From Glycomyces fuscus (GTDB taxonomy: Bacteria; Actinomycetota; Actinomycetes; Streptosporangiales; Streptosporangiaceae): DNA of 64,000 bases. The stretch covers positions 168,014 to 232,013 of the forward strand of contig NYMS01000029.1 of NCBI GenBank assembly GCA_002529455.1. Reading direction: 5' to 3'. The position numbers were made by a program, and so were the translations under genes. This document shows positions 42,179-50,704 of this stretch, in pieces (position 1 is the stretch's first letter; every line of letters starts with the position of its first letter). Below the pieces are notes generated by a model. That model made no database searches. It had not been told where the DNA came from and was given only the letters and a program-made list of their open reading frames with translations.

Positions 42179-44761
42179 GTGCGGGACCAGAACGGCGTGC
42201 CGGCGTGCACCGCCGACATCAGGGAACGGATGGAACGCGCGGGACGGGTGGTCTGCGACCACGGCCCCTGGACCGACGTCGCCCTCGTGGGCCTCGACCT
42301 GCCGCCCCAGGGCTGGAAGATCCACGTCTCCGCCCGGCCCGTCACCCTCCTGAGCACCGTGGAACGCGTCCTGCCCCTGCTGCTGCGCACCCCGTGCCGG
42401 TTCAAGTTCGCCAGGACCACCGGGGTGATGCGCGAGCTGAACTCCCACCACAACCGTCCCGGAGCGGTGGGCAAGGCCGTCACCGTCTACCCGCTGCCGG
42501 ACGACTTCGCCGACCTGGCCGAGAAGCTCGCCGCCGAACTCGTGGGTATGGAGGGGCCCCGTGTGGACAGCGACAGGCGGGTGCGCCAGGACGCCCCCGT
42601 CTACTACCGCCACGCGCCCTTCACGGCCTCCTACGGCTGCGACGGCAACGGCGACTTCGGCCTCGTGGTGCGCGACGACCAGGGGCGTGAACTCCCCGGC
42701 GCCGCGGACGGCCGCTACCGGGCGCCCGCCTGGCTTCCCGACCCCCTGACCGGACGGCGGCCCGAACCCGGGGACGGCGCGGCGGAACCGGGGCCCGTCC
42801 TGCTGGGCGGTCGGTACACCGTGCCGACGGCGATCACCCGCGCGGCCACCGGCGGCATCTACCGGGGCACCGACCGGACCAGCGGGGCCGCCGTCGTCAT
42901 CAAGGAGCGCCGGGCCCACACCGGGGAGGAACTCGACGGCTCCGCCGACGCCCGCCACCGGCTGCGCGGGGAGGCCGCCGTCCTGCGCCGTCTGGAGGAC
43001 GTGCCGGGCCTGCCGCGGGTGGTGGACCACTTCCGGCACGGAACCGACGAGTTCCTCGTGACCACCGACGTGGGCCCCCGCGACCTGCGCGCCGACGTCA
43101 TCGGTGACGGCACCTACACGGTGCCCGGACGCGACCTCGGCCGTCTCGCCCGCGACCTGCTCCGGCTGGTGGACGCGGTCCACGAACGGGGCGTGCTGGT
43201 CCGCGACCTGGCCCCCAAGAACGTCGTGCTGGCCGAGGACGGCACGCCCTCCCTGGTGGACTTCGAGATCAGCCGCGCCGAGGGGGAACGGCAGGTCCAC
43301 GGCTGGACCCCCGGCTACTCCTCCCCGGCCCAGGAGCGCGGCGAGGCGGCGTGCGCCGAGGACGACCTCTACTCGCTGGGCGCCACCCTGTTCTACGCGG
43401 CCACCGGCATCGACCCGCCCGCACGCTCCACCCGGGGCGTATCCGACGACGGGCGGGCCCGCGCCACCCTGGCCCTGCTGGGGGAGTCCGTTCCCGCGGC
43501 GGCCGGGGCGGTCCCCGCGCTGCTGTCCCCCCGCCCGGAGGAGCGCGCGGAGGCCGCGCGGCGCCTGCGAGCGGGGGTCGCACACCCGCCCCCGCGCACG
43601 GAACCCCGCTACACGGTCACGTCCGACTCCCTGCCCGCCCTCGTCACCCATGCCCTCGAACAGACCCGGTCCGCGGCCCGCGACCTGCTGGCCGGCCGCA
43701 CCGGCTCACCGGGCGGGCTGCCCAGCCCCACGAACCAGTACCGGGGTGCGGCGGGCGTGGGCATGGAGCTGCTGCGCCACGACGACGCCTCCCGCGAGCT
43801 GGCCCGCTCCCTCGCCTACTGGACCGCCGGGTTCCTCACCCTGCGCCCGCCGCCGCCCGGGCTGCAGAACGGCGCGGCGGGCACGGCCCTGTTCCTCGCC
43901 ACGGCCGCCCGCGAACTGGAGGACCCCGGCCTGGCCGAGGCGGTGCGCCCCCTGGCCCGTACCGCGCCGGAGCTGGTGGAGGGCGCCGACCACACCTCGG
44001 GCCTGGCGGGCATCGGGCTCGCCCAGCTCCAGCTGTGGCGGTTGTGCGGTGACGACGGCCGCCTCGACCTGGCGCGGCGCTGCGCTCGACGGCTCCTCGC
44101 CCGGCCCCCGGCGGCGGCGCTGCGCGCGTGCCCTCCCGATCCGCGCGAACAGGACGAGGTCACCTCGAAGCTGGGGTTCGCGCACGGGGCGGCGGGCACG
44201 GCCCACTTCCTTTTGCTGCTGGACGCCGTCACCGGGGACCCGGCGGCGGGAGCGGAGGCCGCCGCCTGCCTGGAAGTGCTGGCCGAACACGTGCCCGGCC
44301 TCGCCGACGCGGCCTCCGAGCACACGGCCCGCCCCATGGCCGCCTCCTTCTGCCAGGGACTCGCCGGCATCGGCGGCGTGCTCCTGCGCGCCGGAGCCTT
44401 CGGGGGCGCCGCCCACCTGACCGCCCCGGCCCTGGCCGCGGCCGGGGCCTGCCGGGCCCACGTGCCCAGGGTGGCGGTCTCCGGGCAGTGCTGCGGGCTG
44501 GCGGGGATCGGGGAGTTCCTGCTCGACGCCGCCTCCCTCTCCGGCCGACCGGAGTACCGGGAGGCGGCCCTGGAGGCGGCGGGCGCGGTCCTGGTCCGGT
44601 CCGACGGAACCCCGGAGGCGCCCGTTTTCCTGGACCACACGTGCGAGCCGGGCGGGGGATGGGCCACCGGGGTCGCCGGTGTGCTCGCCTTCCTGCGCCG
44701 GTTGGAGGGAGGCGGCACGAGGGACTGGCTCGGCGACGGGCTCCTGGCAGACGGGGCCTGA
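42179..44761 (+). CDS. LanL-like lanthipeptide synthetase (lyase-kinase-cyclase)
   Basis: 860 residues in three parts. The N-terminal phospho-Ser/Thr lyase-like region holds 'GWKIHVSARPVTLLSTVERV' and 'FKFARTTGVMRELNSHHNRP'. The protein-kinase domain has 'VVIKE' (Lys), 'GVLVRDLAPKNVVL' (catalytic loop) and 'SLVDFEISRAEG' (metal Asp). The C-terminal LanC-like cyclase carries 'FAHGAAGTAHFLLLLDAV'. Together they phosphorylate and dehydrate Ser/Thr and then add Cys to form lanthionine rings. Unlike class III enzymes, zinc ligands appear present: C725 in FCQG and C771-C772 in QCCG. The 46-residue spacing equals that of NisC, but Cys replaces the usual His. GTG 42179 has GGGGGAG upstream. Confidence 0.85.
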   Translation: MRDQNGVPACTADIRERMERAGRVVCDHGPWTDVALVGLDLPPQGWKIHVSARPVTLLSTVERVLPLLLRTPCRFKFARTTGVMRELNSHHNRPGAVGKAVTVYPLPDDFADLAEKLAAELVGMEGPRVDSDRRVRQDAPVYYRHAPFTASYGCDGNGDFGLVVRDDQGRELPGAADGRYRAPAWLPDPLTGRRPEPGDGAAEPGPVLLGGRYTVPTAITRAATGGIYRGTDRTSGAAVVIKERRAHTGEELDGSADARHRLRGEAAVLRRLEDVPGLPRVVDHFRHGTDEFLVTTDVGPRDLRADVIGDGTYTVPGRDLGRLARDLLRLVDAVHERGVLVRDLAPKNVVLAEDGTPSLVDFEISRAEGERQVHGWTPGYSSPAQERGEAACAEDDLYSLGATLFYAATGIDPPARSTRGVSDDGRARATLALLGESVPAAAGAVPALLSPRPEERAEAARRLRAGVAHPPPRTEPRYTVTSDSLPALVTHALEQTRSAARDLLAGRTGSPGGLPSPTNQYRGAAGVGMELLRHDDASRELARSLAYWTAGFLTLRPPPPGLQNGAAGTALFLATAARELEDPGLAEAVRPLARTAPELVEGADHTSGLAGIGLAQLQLWRLCGDDGRLDLARRCARRLLARPPAAALRACPPDPREQDEVTSKLGFAHGAAGTAHFLLLLDAVTGDPAAGAEAAACLEVLAEHVPGLADAASEHTARPMAASFCQGLAGIGGVLLRAGAFGGAAHLTAPALAAAGACRAHVPRVAVSGQCCGLAGIGEFLLDAASLSGRPEYREAALEAAGAVLVRSDGTPEAPVFLDHTCEPGGGWATGVAGVLAFLRRLEGGGTRDWLGDGLLADGA

Positions 44762-45058
44762 CACCGGGCGTGCGCTCGGCCACCGCCGCCGGGGCAGCAC
44801 GTGGAAGTCCTCGACGCCGTCGCTGCCTCCGAGGACCCGGACCACCAACAGCGACCTCTCCTGCGCCCGGGCCAGGAGGTGGTTGTCGGCCTGGCCGGCG
44901 TGTCCGGGACCGGCCCACACCGGTCCGATGGGGCCGGGCCGGGCCGGGCGGCGGGCGGCCCGGATCTCGCAGGCACGCCGGTCGCGATCCTGGTCCGCGG
45001 GTGTCGGATCATGACGCTGATCGCCGCGATGCATCCGTCACCGGGTGGGCCAGGGGGT
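44762..45058. other. Gene-free stretch
   Basis: About 300 bases between the convergent synthetase and methyltransferase genes. No gene or clear hairpin was recognised. Confidence 0.35.
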
Positions 45059-45838
45059 TCACAGTCGGCGGACGCGCAGCACGCTGGTCAGCAGCGGGAG
45101 GGTGAACTCGCCGTGGGCGGTCTCCGGCCTGCCCGCGAGGAACGCGCGGATACGGTCCAGCGTGGCCGTCCGTTCCCCTTCCGGCATGACCAGGATCCCC
45201 GCGCGCGTCGCGAGGGTCGCGACCAGGGAGTCGGCGGTGCGGCGCTGACCGTGCGGGAACCCGGCCTGCTCCGGCGAGCCGAAGCGGGCTGCCCCGCCGG
45301 CCCTCGGAAGGTGCATGTCGGCCGTTTCGGCGCGCCAGCTGTCGGGCGTGTCGCGCGGGCCGATGGCCGCGCTCCCGCTGACCTGTGCGAGCCCGGCCAC
45401 CCACCCGACGTGGTCGTCCATGACGTTCCACAGGCCGGCCAGCACGCCGCCGGGTGCGAGGACCCTGGCGATCTCGGGTCCCGCGACGTCCATGTCGAAC
45501 CAGTGCATGGCGTTGCCTGCCAGCACGGCGTCGACGGAGGCGTCCGGCAGCGGTATCGCCTCGGCGCTGCCCGACAGGGCGCGGACGGCGGGCAGCGAGC
45601 GGCGCAGCTCGGTCAGCATGGCCGGGTCGGGCTCGACCGCGATGACGTCGGCCCCCAGCGCGACCAGTGCGGCGGTCAGCTTGCCGGTGCCGGCGCCGAG
45701 GTCGAGTACACGCGGCCCGGGCGCGGGCTGGAGCGCCCAGTTCACCGCGGCGTGCGCGTAGTCCGGGCGGTGCTCGGCGTATGCGGAGGCCGCGGTGCCG
45801 AACGATGAGGAGTGGAGCAGCCGTTCGTCCTGGTCCAT
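45059..45838 (-). CDS. Class I SAM-dependent methyltransferase
   Basis: A 259-residue methyltransferase. N-terminal 'FGTAASAYAEHRPDYAHAAV', SAM motif 'RVLDLGAGTGKLTAALVALG' and 'VIAVEPDPAML', then 'ALSGSAEAIPLPDASVDAVL' with 'GNAMHWFD', and 'EIARVLAPGGVLAGLWNVMD' match the group of small-molecule methyltransferases near UbiE/Tam. ATG 45838 follows AGGAAACC. Adjacent to, but facing, the lanthipeptide synthetase; no evidence links it to that pathway. Confidence 0.85.
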   Translation of the reverse strand: MDQDERLLHSSSFGTAASAYAEHRPDYAHAAVNWALQPAPGPRVLDLGAGTGKLTAALVALGADVIAVEPDPAMLTELRRSLPAVRALSGSAEAIPLPDASVDAVLAGNAMHWFDMDVAGPEIARVLAPGGVLAGLWNVMDDHVGWVAGLAQVSGSAAIGPRDTPDSWRAETADMHLPRAGGAARFGSPEQAGFPHGQRRTADSLVATLATRAGILVMPEGERTATLDRIRAFLAGRPETAHGEFTLPLLTSVLRVRRL

Positions 45839-45849
45839 CTGGTTTCCTG

Positions 45850-46220
45850 TCCGTGTCAGTCGTTGCCGTGCTGGTCGTCCGGGGGAACCTCCGGACCACC
45901 GCGATCTGTTCGGCCATGCGGCGGAGGGCGGGAAGGAGGGGTACGGCCGGCGCCGTGCCCAGCACCACGTACCGAACCGCCTCCCCGGGGTCGTCGACCG
46001 GGATGTCGGGGACCCCGAACCCGGCCCGGCGCAGGGCGTCGAGGGACCTCGCGCCATCCTCGAGGCACTCACACTCGCACATCCCGGGCCGCCATCCGAG
46101 CCGTTCGGCCAACTGCCCGGCGGCGGCGACGCCGCGACGCACTCCGTCGTCAGCCCTTCACCCGTGACAAGGAGGGCGCGCCGGACGCGGTGCTCCCGGA
46201 GACCCCGCAGGGAAGGGGCG
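45850..46220 (-). pseudogene. Unrecognised, apparently frameshifted gene
   Basis: A protein-like signal spans two minus-strand frames: 'LREHRVRRALLVTGEGLTTE' in one (about 46,150-46,210), then 'AAGQLAERLGWRPGMCECEC' and 'ARSLDALRRAGFGVPDIPVD' through 'RYVVLGTAPAVPLLPALRRM' with 'AEQIAVVRRFP' in the other (about 45,870-46,125). I do not recognise the family. The split frame and lack of a start with a ribosome binding site suggest decay, but a sequencing frameshift is possible. Confidence 0.4.
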
Positions 46221-46353
46221 GTCGTCCTCAGGACACCGGTTCGGCTGTCGCCCGGCCCGCGGGTGAGGGCGCTGGTTCCGTCCACGGAGCGGTCCTGACC
46301 GTGTTCCGGAGGGCGGCCGGCGGGACCGAAACGGCCTGTCGTTCCGACCCCGG

Positions 46354-46385
46354 GCCCGTGACCGGGCCACGTCCCGGTCACGGGC
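46354..46385 (-). terminator. 13-bp perfect hairpin terminator
   Basis: GCCCGTGACCGGG (46354-46366) pairs exactly with CCCGGTCACGGGC (46373-46385) across a 6-base loop, 35 bases past the stop of the minus-strand DAHP synthase gene. It probably ends that operon. Confidence 0.65.
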
Positions 46386-46419
46386 TTCGTCGGCTTCCCG
46401 GACACGAACGCCCGCCGCC

Positions 46420-47553
46420 CTACCCCCGCAGCAGTTCCCCGAACCTGTCCACCGCCCGCAGGGCCTGCCGGGGGTTGAGCCGGGGGTCGCACGCCGAGCG
46501 GTAGCTCCGGGGCCCTCGCACGCGCAGGTCGGACAGTTCCGCGCACTCCAGCACCTCGTCGGGGGTGATCTCCAGGTGCAGCCCGGCCGGGGGCACCCGG
46601 TGCGAGCGCAGAACGCGGACGAAACCCTCGATCTCGGAGAGGACCGTCTCGACCAGGCGCAGCTTGCGGCCGTCCGCCCAGCGCCGGGTGTTGGCGTGCA
46701 GCGGGTCGCACATCCACAGGACGGGCGCGCCCCGCCGCAGCGTCTCGGACACCAGGTCCGGCAGCCGTCGGTGCACCTGCGCCGCGCCCAGGCGGACGAT
46801 GAAGGCCAGGTGGCCGGGGACGCCCTCGGGGTTGAGCGCGCGGCTGAGCCGGACCGCGTCGTCCGGGGTGGCGCGGGGGCCGAGCTTGACCCCGACGGGG
46901 TTGGCCAGGCGCCGGGCGAAGGCCACGTGCGGTCCGTCCGGGTCGCGGGTGCGGTCGCCGATCCAGAGGGTGTGCGCGGAGGAGGAGTGGCGGCCGCGGA
47001 CCAGGGGCTCCTCGTAGTCCAGGAGCAGCGCCTCGTGCGAGGTGAACACCCGGGGCTCCCCGGCCCCGCGCACCGTGTCCAGGACCTCCCGGGAGTGCCG
47101 CAGGGCGCGCAGCATCCGGAGGGGGTCGACGGTGCGGGCCCGCCGGTCGGGGGCGGCGTCGTTGACGGCGTCGCCCCGGTAGCTGGGCAGCACGCGGCCG
47201 TCCTCCGTCTCCTCCCAGGGGGAGGAGCGGGGTTTGGCGTACTGGCCCGCGATGCGTCCGACGGTGACGACCTCGGCGCCGCCGCGCCGTCCCAGGAGGG
47301 CGGAGAGGCCGCGCAGCTGGGCCAACCGCTCCGCCGTGCGCGGCGGTGTGGCCTCGGAGAAGCGTTCGGCGCACTCTCCGGCCTGGAGGACGACCGCGTC
47401 GCCGCGCGCGGCGCGGGCGTAGCGTTCACCGAGGTCGTGGACCTCCTCCTCGGTGACCAGGGCGGGTGCCAGCGCGAGGGAGCGCCGCACCCGCGCCAGG
47501 AGGCCGGGGTCCGCCCCGGCGGGGAAGGTCCGGACCACCGGCCCGGTGCTCAT
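46420..47553 (-). CDS. Class II 3-deoxy-7-phosphoheptulonate synthase
   Basis: A 377-residue class II DAHP synthase, which condenses phosphoenolpyruvate and erythrose 4-phosphate at the entry of the shikimate pathway. Landmarks: 'VLQAGECAERFSEATPPRTA' with the metal-binding C61, 'VGRIAGQYAKPRSS', 'HTLWIGDRTRD', 'RRLANPVGVKLGP', and 'MCDPLHANTRRWADGRKLRL' with 'GLHLEITPDEV'. It is shorter than the roughly 460-residue primary-metabolism enzyme and, like PhzC-type paralogues, probably boosts chorismate for a secondary pathway. ATG 47553 overlaps the aryl-AMP ligase stop. Context suggests feeding salicylate supply. Confidence 0.88.
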   Translation of the reverse strand: MSTGPVVRTFPAGADPGLLARVRRSLALAPALVTEEEVHDLGERYARAARGDAVVLQAGECAERFSEATPPRTAERLAQLRGLSALLGRRGGAEVVTVGRIAGQYAKPRSSPWEETEDGRVLPSYRGDAVNDAAPDRRARTVDPLRMLRALRHSREVLDTVRGAGEPRVFTSHEALLLDYEEPLVRGRHSSSAHTLWIGDRTRDPDGPHVAFARRLANPVGVKLGPRATPDDAVRLSRALNPEGVPGHLAFIVRLGAAQVHRRLPDLVSETLRRGAPVLWMCDPLHANTRRWADGRKLRLVETVLSEIEGFVRVLRSHRVPPAGLHLEITPDEVLECAELSDLRVRGPRSYRSACDPRLNPRQALRAVDRFGELLRG

Positions 47554-49166
47554 CGGACACCCCGGTCCCCGGTGCCCTCCAGGCCCCGGCGCAGCCATTC
47601 CTTGTCGACCTTGCCGACCCTGGTCAGCGGCAGCTCCGCCACGCTCTCGATCCGGTCGGGGACCTTGAAGGGCGCCAGCCCCCGTGACCGCAGGTGCCGG
47701 GAGACCTCCTCCGAGGAGGGGGGCGGTCCCGAACAGACCAGGAAGGCGCAGGAGGCCTCGCCGAGGAGGGGGTCGGGCACGGCCACGACCGCGCAGGAGC
47801 GGACGGCGGGGAGCGCGGTGAGGGCGTCCTCGACCTCGGCCGCGGCGATCTTGTCGCCGGCCCGGTTGATGACGTCCTTGGTCCTGCCCTCCACGACCAG
47901 ATGGCCGTAGCTGGTCAGGCGGGCCAGGTCGCCGGTGCGCAGGAAGCCGTCCTCGGTGAAGGCCGCGGCGTTGGCCTCCTCCGCCCGGTAGTAGCCCCGG
48001 ATCGTGTAGGGGCCGCGCACCTGGAGGCGGCCGGTGGTGCACGCGGGGAGGGGGCGGTCGTCCTCGTCCACGACGCGCACCTCGTCGGCCGGTGACAGGG
48101 GGCGGCCCTGCGTGGTGGTGCGCATGCCGAAGGAGTCGTCGGGACCGGACTGGCTGAGGATGCCCTCGCCCATGCCGAAGGACTGCTGGACGCGGCACCC
48201 CAGGGCGAGCTCGGTCTCGGCGACGTCCTCCGCCGAGGCCCTGCTGCCGCCCACCTGGACCAGGCGCAGGGTGGAGAGGTCGCGGTGGGTGAGGTCCGCG
48301 GCCTCCGTCCACAGCGTGGCCAGGGAGGGGACCAGCGCGCTGACGGTGACGCCCTCGTCCTCGACCAGCGCGAAGGCGTCCTCGGCGTCCGCGCTGTCGC
48401 TGAGCACGACCGTGGCACCGCGCGACAGGGCGCCGAGCACCCCGGGGCAGCCGAGGGCGTAGTTGTGCGACGCGGGCAGGACGCACAGGTAGACGTCCTC
48501 GGGGGTGAGCTCGGCGTTGTCGGAGGTGACGCGGATGTTGTAGGCGTAGTCGTCGTGGGTCCGCGGGATGAGCTTGGACCGGCCGGTGGTGCCGCCCGAG
48601 AGCAGGAACAGGGCGACCTCCCCGGGGTCGGCCGGGGCCGCCGGGACCGGCGGGCCGGTCACGTCGGCCAGGCGGGTGAAGGGGCCCGGGTCACCGTCGA
48701 CGATGACGTCCAGGGCTCCTCCGGCGCCCGCCCGTACCAGGGCGGCCTCCTCCCGGTGGTCGTGGCCGCGGTGGCGGTCCGGGACGACGTGGGCGACCGC
48801 CTCCGAGACCCGGCACAGCTCCAGCAGTTCGGCGCGCCGGTGGGAGGTGAGCGCCAGGACGGGGATGGCGCCGATCCTCAGCAGGGCGCACAGCACGGTC
48901 ACGAACTCGGCGGTGTTGGGCATCTGCACCAGGACCCGGTGGCGGGGCCCCAGTCCGCGCTCCCGCAGGCCTCCGGCCGTACGGGCGACGCGCTCGTGCA
49001 GCTCCCGGTAGGTCCACCGCCTCCCGCCGCAGACCAGGGCGGTGCGCTCCGGGGAGGCGGAGCACCAGGTGTCGAAGAGCTCGGCCAGGGTCCGGCCCAG
49101 CCAGTACCCCTCCCGCCGGTACCGTTCGGCGAACTCGTCCGGCCAGGGGACGCATCCTTCGAGCAC
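47550..49166 (-). CDS. Salicylate-type aryl-AMP ligase
   Basis: A 538-residue stand-alone adenylation enzyme of the EntE/DhbE/MbtA/YbtE group. 'LFLLSGGTTGRSKLIPRTHD', 'LPASHNYALGCPGVLGALSR', 'VQQSFGMGEGILSQSGPDDS', 'FLRTGDLARL' and 'GRTKDVINRAGDKIAAAEVE' are typical. At the two positions said to separate dihydroxybenzoate (Ser, Val) from salicylate (Cys, Leu) enzymes, this one has Cys (HNYALGC) and Leu (GMGEGIL), so salicylate is favoured. It would load the aryl carrier domain of the first NRPS, beyond the window edge. GTG 49166 follows GGAAGGAAA. No salicylate synthase lies in the window. Confidence 0.88.
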   Translation of the reverse strand: MLEGCVPWPDEFAERYRREGYWLGRTLAELFDTWCSASPERTALVCGGRRWTYRELHERVARTAGGLRERGLGPRHRVLVQMPNTAEFVTVLCALLRIGAIPVLALTSHRRAELLELCRVSEAVAHVVPDRHRGHDHREEAALVRAGAGGALDVIVDGDPGPFTRLADVTGPPVPAAPADPGEVALFLLSGGTTGRSKLIPRTHDDYAYNIRVTSDNAELTPEDVYLCVLPASHNYALGCPGVLGALSRGATVVLSDSADAEDAFALVEDEGVTVSALVPSLATLWTEAADLTHRDLSTLRLVQVGGSRASAEDVAETELALGCRVQQSFGMGEGILSQSGPDDSFGMRTTTQGRPLSPADEVRVVDEDDRPLPACTTGRLQVRGPYTIRGYYRAEEANAAAFTEDGFLRTGDLARLTSYGHLVVEGRTKDVINRAGDKIAAAEVEDALTALPAVRSCAVVAVPDPLLGEASCAFLVCSGPPPSSEEVSRHLRSRGLAPFKVPDRIESVAELPLTRVGKVDKEWLRRGLEGTGDRGVR

Positions 49167-49213
49167 GGCCGTTTCCTTCCTCGGGGGCCGGCGTGGCCGG
49201 CTCCGCCGGGTCG

Positions 49214-49858
49214 TCAGGGGGACATCCACTCGGTGGTCCAGGGGGCCTCGGTCCCCGGACGCCGGTAGAGCACGCGGTCGTGGACCTCGTCGCTGCGGCC
49301 CTGCCAGAACTCGACGGTGTCGGGGACCAGGCGCAGGCCGCCCCAGAAGGCGGGCCGCGGGACCTCCTGGCCGTCGAAGAGCCCGGTCACCTCGGCCAGG
49401 CGCTCGTGGACGGATCCGCGTCCGGCCCGGGGGCTGCGCTGGTCGGTGGACCAGGCGAGCAGCTGTACCGGCCGGGGCAGGGAGGCGAACCGGTCGTCGG
49501 AGTCCAGGGGGGACAGGCGCTCCACCGTTCCGCCGACGCGTACCTGCCTGGCCAGCTCCAGCCAGCCGAAGCACAGCTCGGCGTGGGGGTGGACGGCCAG
49601 GTCGGTGCTCTTGCGGCTGGTGTAGGCGGTGAAGAGGACGAAGCCGTGGTCCAGGTGGGCGAGGTCGATCCAGCGGGCGGAGGGCCGGTGCCGGTCGTCG
49701 GTCGTGGCCAGCACCGCGGCCGCGGGGTCGTGGGGGTTCGTGGCGCGCCACTCGTCGTGCCAGGCGGAGAACAGGTCCAGGGGCGAGTCGGGCAGGGCGT
49801 CGGCGTCGAGGCCGGACCGCCGCAGCGCGGCGCGCCTCTGGGCGATGGCCGTGTCCAT
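49214..49858 (-). CDS. PNPOx-like flavin enzyme (PdxH/PhzG type)
   Basis: A 214-residue FMN-binding split-barrel protein. 'PSARWIDLAHLDHGFVLFTA', 'YTSRKSTDLAVHPHAELCFG', 'WLELARQVRVGGTVERLSP', 'EVPRPAFWGGLRLVPDTVEF' and the final 'WQGRSDEVHDRVLYRR...' with 'W....SP' follow pyridoxamine 5'-phosphate oxidase. Homologues such as PhzG serve as oxidases in natural-product pathways. Here, in one operon with DAHP synthase and aryl-AMP ligase, it could aromatise or oxidise a pathway intermediate, or it could be an ordinary PLP enzyme. ATG 49858 follows GGAAAGGAAGG. Confidence 0.82.
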   Translation of the reverse strand: MDTAIAQRRAALRRSGLDADALPDSPLDLFSAWHDEWRATNPHDPAAAVLATTDDRHRPSARWIDLAHLDHGFVLFTAYTSRKSTDLAVHPHAELCFGWLELARQVRVGGTVERLSPLDSDDRFASLPRPVQLLAWSTDQRSPRAGRGSVHERLAEVTGLFDGQEVPRPAFWGGLRLVPDTVEFWQGRSDEVHDRVLYRRPGTEAPWTTEWMSP

Positions 49859-49928
49859 CGTGCCTTCCTTTCCGGGACGGCCCAAACGGTTTTTCCGAGG
49901 GAAGCCCGATCACACATGATGCGGACAT

Positions 49929-49960
49929 ATGGACTTGTTCCACAGTAAAGCATATTATGT
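49929..49960 (+). promoter_or_regulatory. AT-rich divergent promoter region
   Basis: This is the most AT-rich patch near the NRPS genes. TATTAT (49953-49958) is a good -10 for the methyltransferase gene at 49999. GACATA (49924-49929) and TATGTC (49956-49961) form a spaced inverted repeat around it, a possible repressor site. No -35 at normal spacing is obvious. Confidence 0.35.
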
Positions 49961-49998
49961 CGTGGACCGGAAGTGCCGGGCCAAAAAGGAGGAACGCC

Positions 49999-50679
49999 AT
50001 GCGGAATCCCGGAAGAACGGTGGAGCTGCTCAGGGAGCGGCACGCGTCCATTGACCGACCCGTCGAATTCGAACTGCTCGGGCGTCGCTGGCACGCGCTC
50101 CCGGGGGTCTACGCACCCCACCTGACCACCTCCGCCGCGCTGTACTCCGACTGGGTCCCCTTCCCGGTCAACGGGGCGTTCTGCGAGGTCGGATGTGGTA
50201 CGGGCTACCTTTCGGTGCTGGCCGCGCTCAACGGATGCGCCACCGTCACGGCCACGGACATCAGCCCGGAGGCCGCGGAGAACACCCGTGTCAACGCACG
50301 CGAACACGGCGTGCAGGACAGGGTGGACGTCTATCACGGCGACATGTTCGAGTCCGTTCCCGAAGGCGTTCTGCACGACGTCGTCTTCTGGAACTCCAAT
50401 TTCGTCAGCACCGTCCCGGAGGGCGGCCTGAAAAACGGTTTCGACCGTTCCCTCTTCGACCCCGAATACGCGTCGCACCGCGCTTTCATGCAGAACGCGG
50501 AAAAGGTGCTGGCCCCCTCGGGGCGGCTCCTGCTGGGGTTCACCGACCTCGGTGACGCCGACCTGCTGGAGTCCGTCGCCGCCGACTGCGGCTGGCGCAC
50601 GGTCCCGCTGCGGCGGCACCTGGGCCGCTACCCCGAGGGGTCGGTGCTCTTCGAGCTGCGCGAACTGGTCCGGCTCTGA
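49999..50679 (+). CDS. SAM-dependent methyltransferase (HemK-like fold)
   Basis: A 226-residue methyltransferase with SAM motif 'NGAFCEVGCGTGYLSVLAAL', 'VTATDISPEAAENTRVNARE' and 'VVFWNSNFVS' in place of the NPPY loop of N-methyltransferases such as HemK/PrmC. The ATG at 49999 has a strong AAGGAGG site. It is the only plus-strand gene inside the NRPS locus, divergent from the PNPOx-like gene and convergent with the ABC permease genes. It might methylate the siderophore product or an intermediate; the NRPS already carries its own methyltransferase domain. Confidence 0.8.
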   Translation: MRNPGRTVELLRERHASIDRPVEFELLGRRWHALPGVYAPHLTTSAALYSDWVPFPVNGAFCEVGCGTGYLSVLAALNGCATVTATDISPEAAENTRVNAREHGVQDRVDVYHGDMFESVPEGVLHDVVFWNSNFVSTVPEGGLKNGFDRSLFDPEYASHRAFMQNAEKVLAPSGRLLLGFTDLGDADLLESVAADCGWRTVPLRRHLGRYPEGSVLFELRELVRL

Positions 50680-50704
50680 TCCACCTCCTTCCGGCCCGGG
50701 CCGC

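Noticed and set aside
49999..50679. Reading the plus-strand methyltransferase as a HemK/PrmC release-factor enzyme
   Set aside because: The NPPY loop is replaced by NSNF and the N-terminal HemK helix bundle is missing, so a small-molecule role is likelier.
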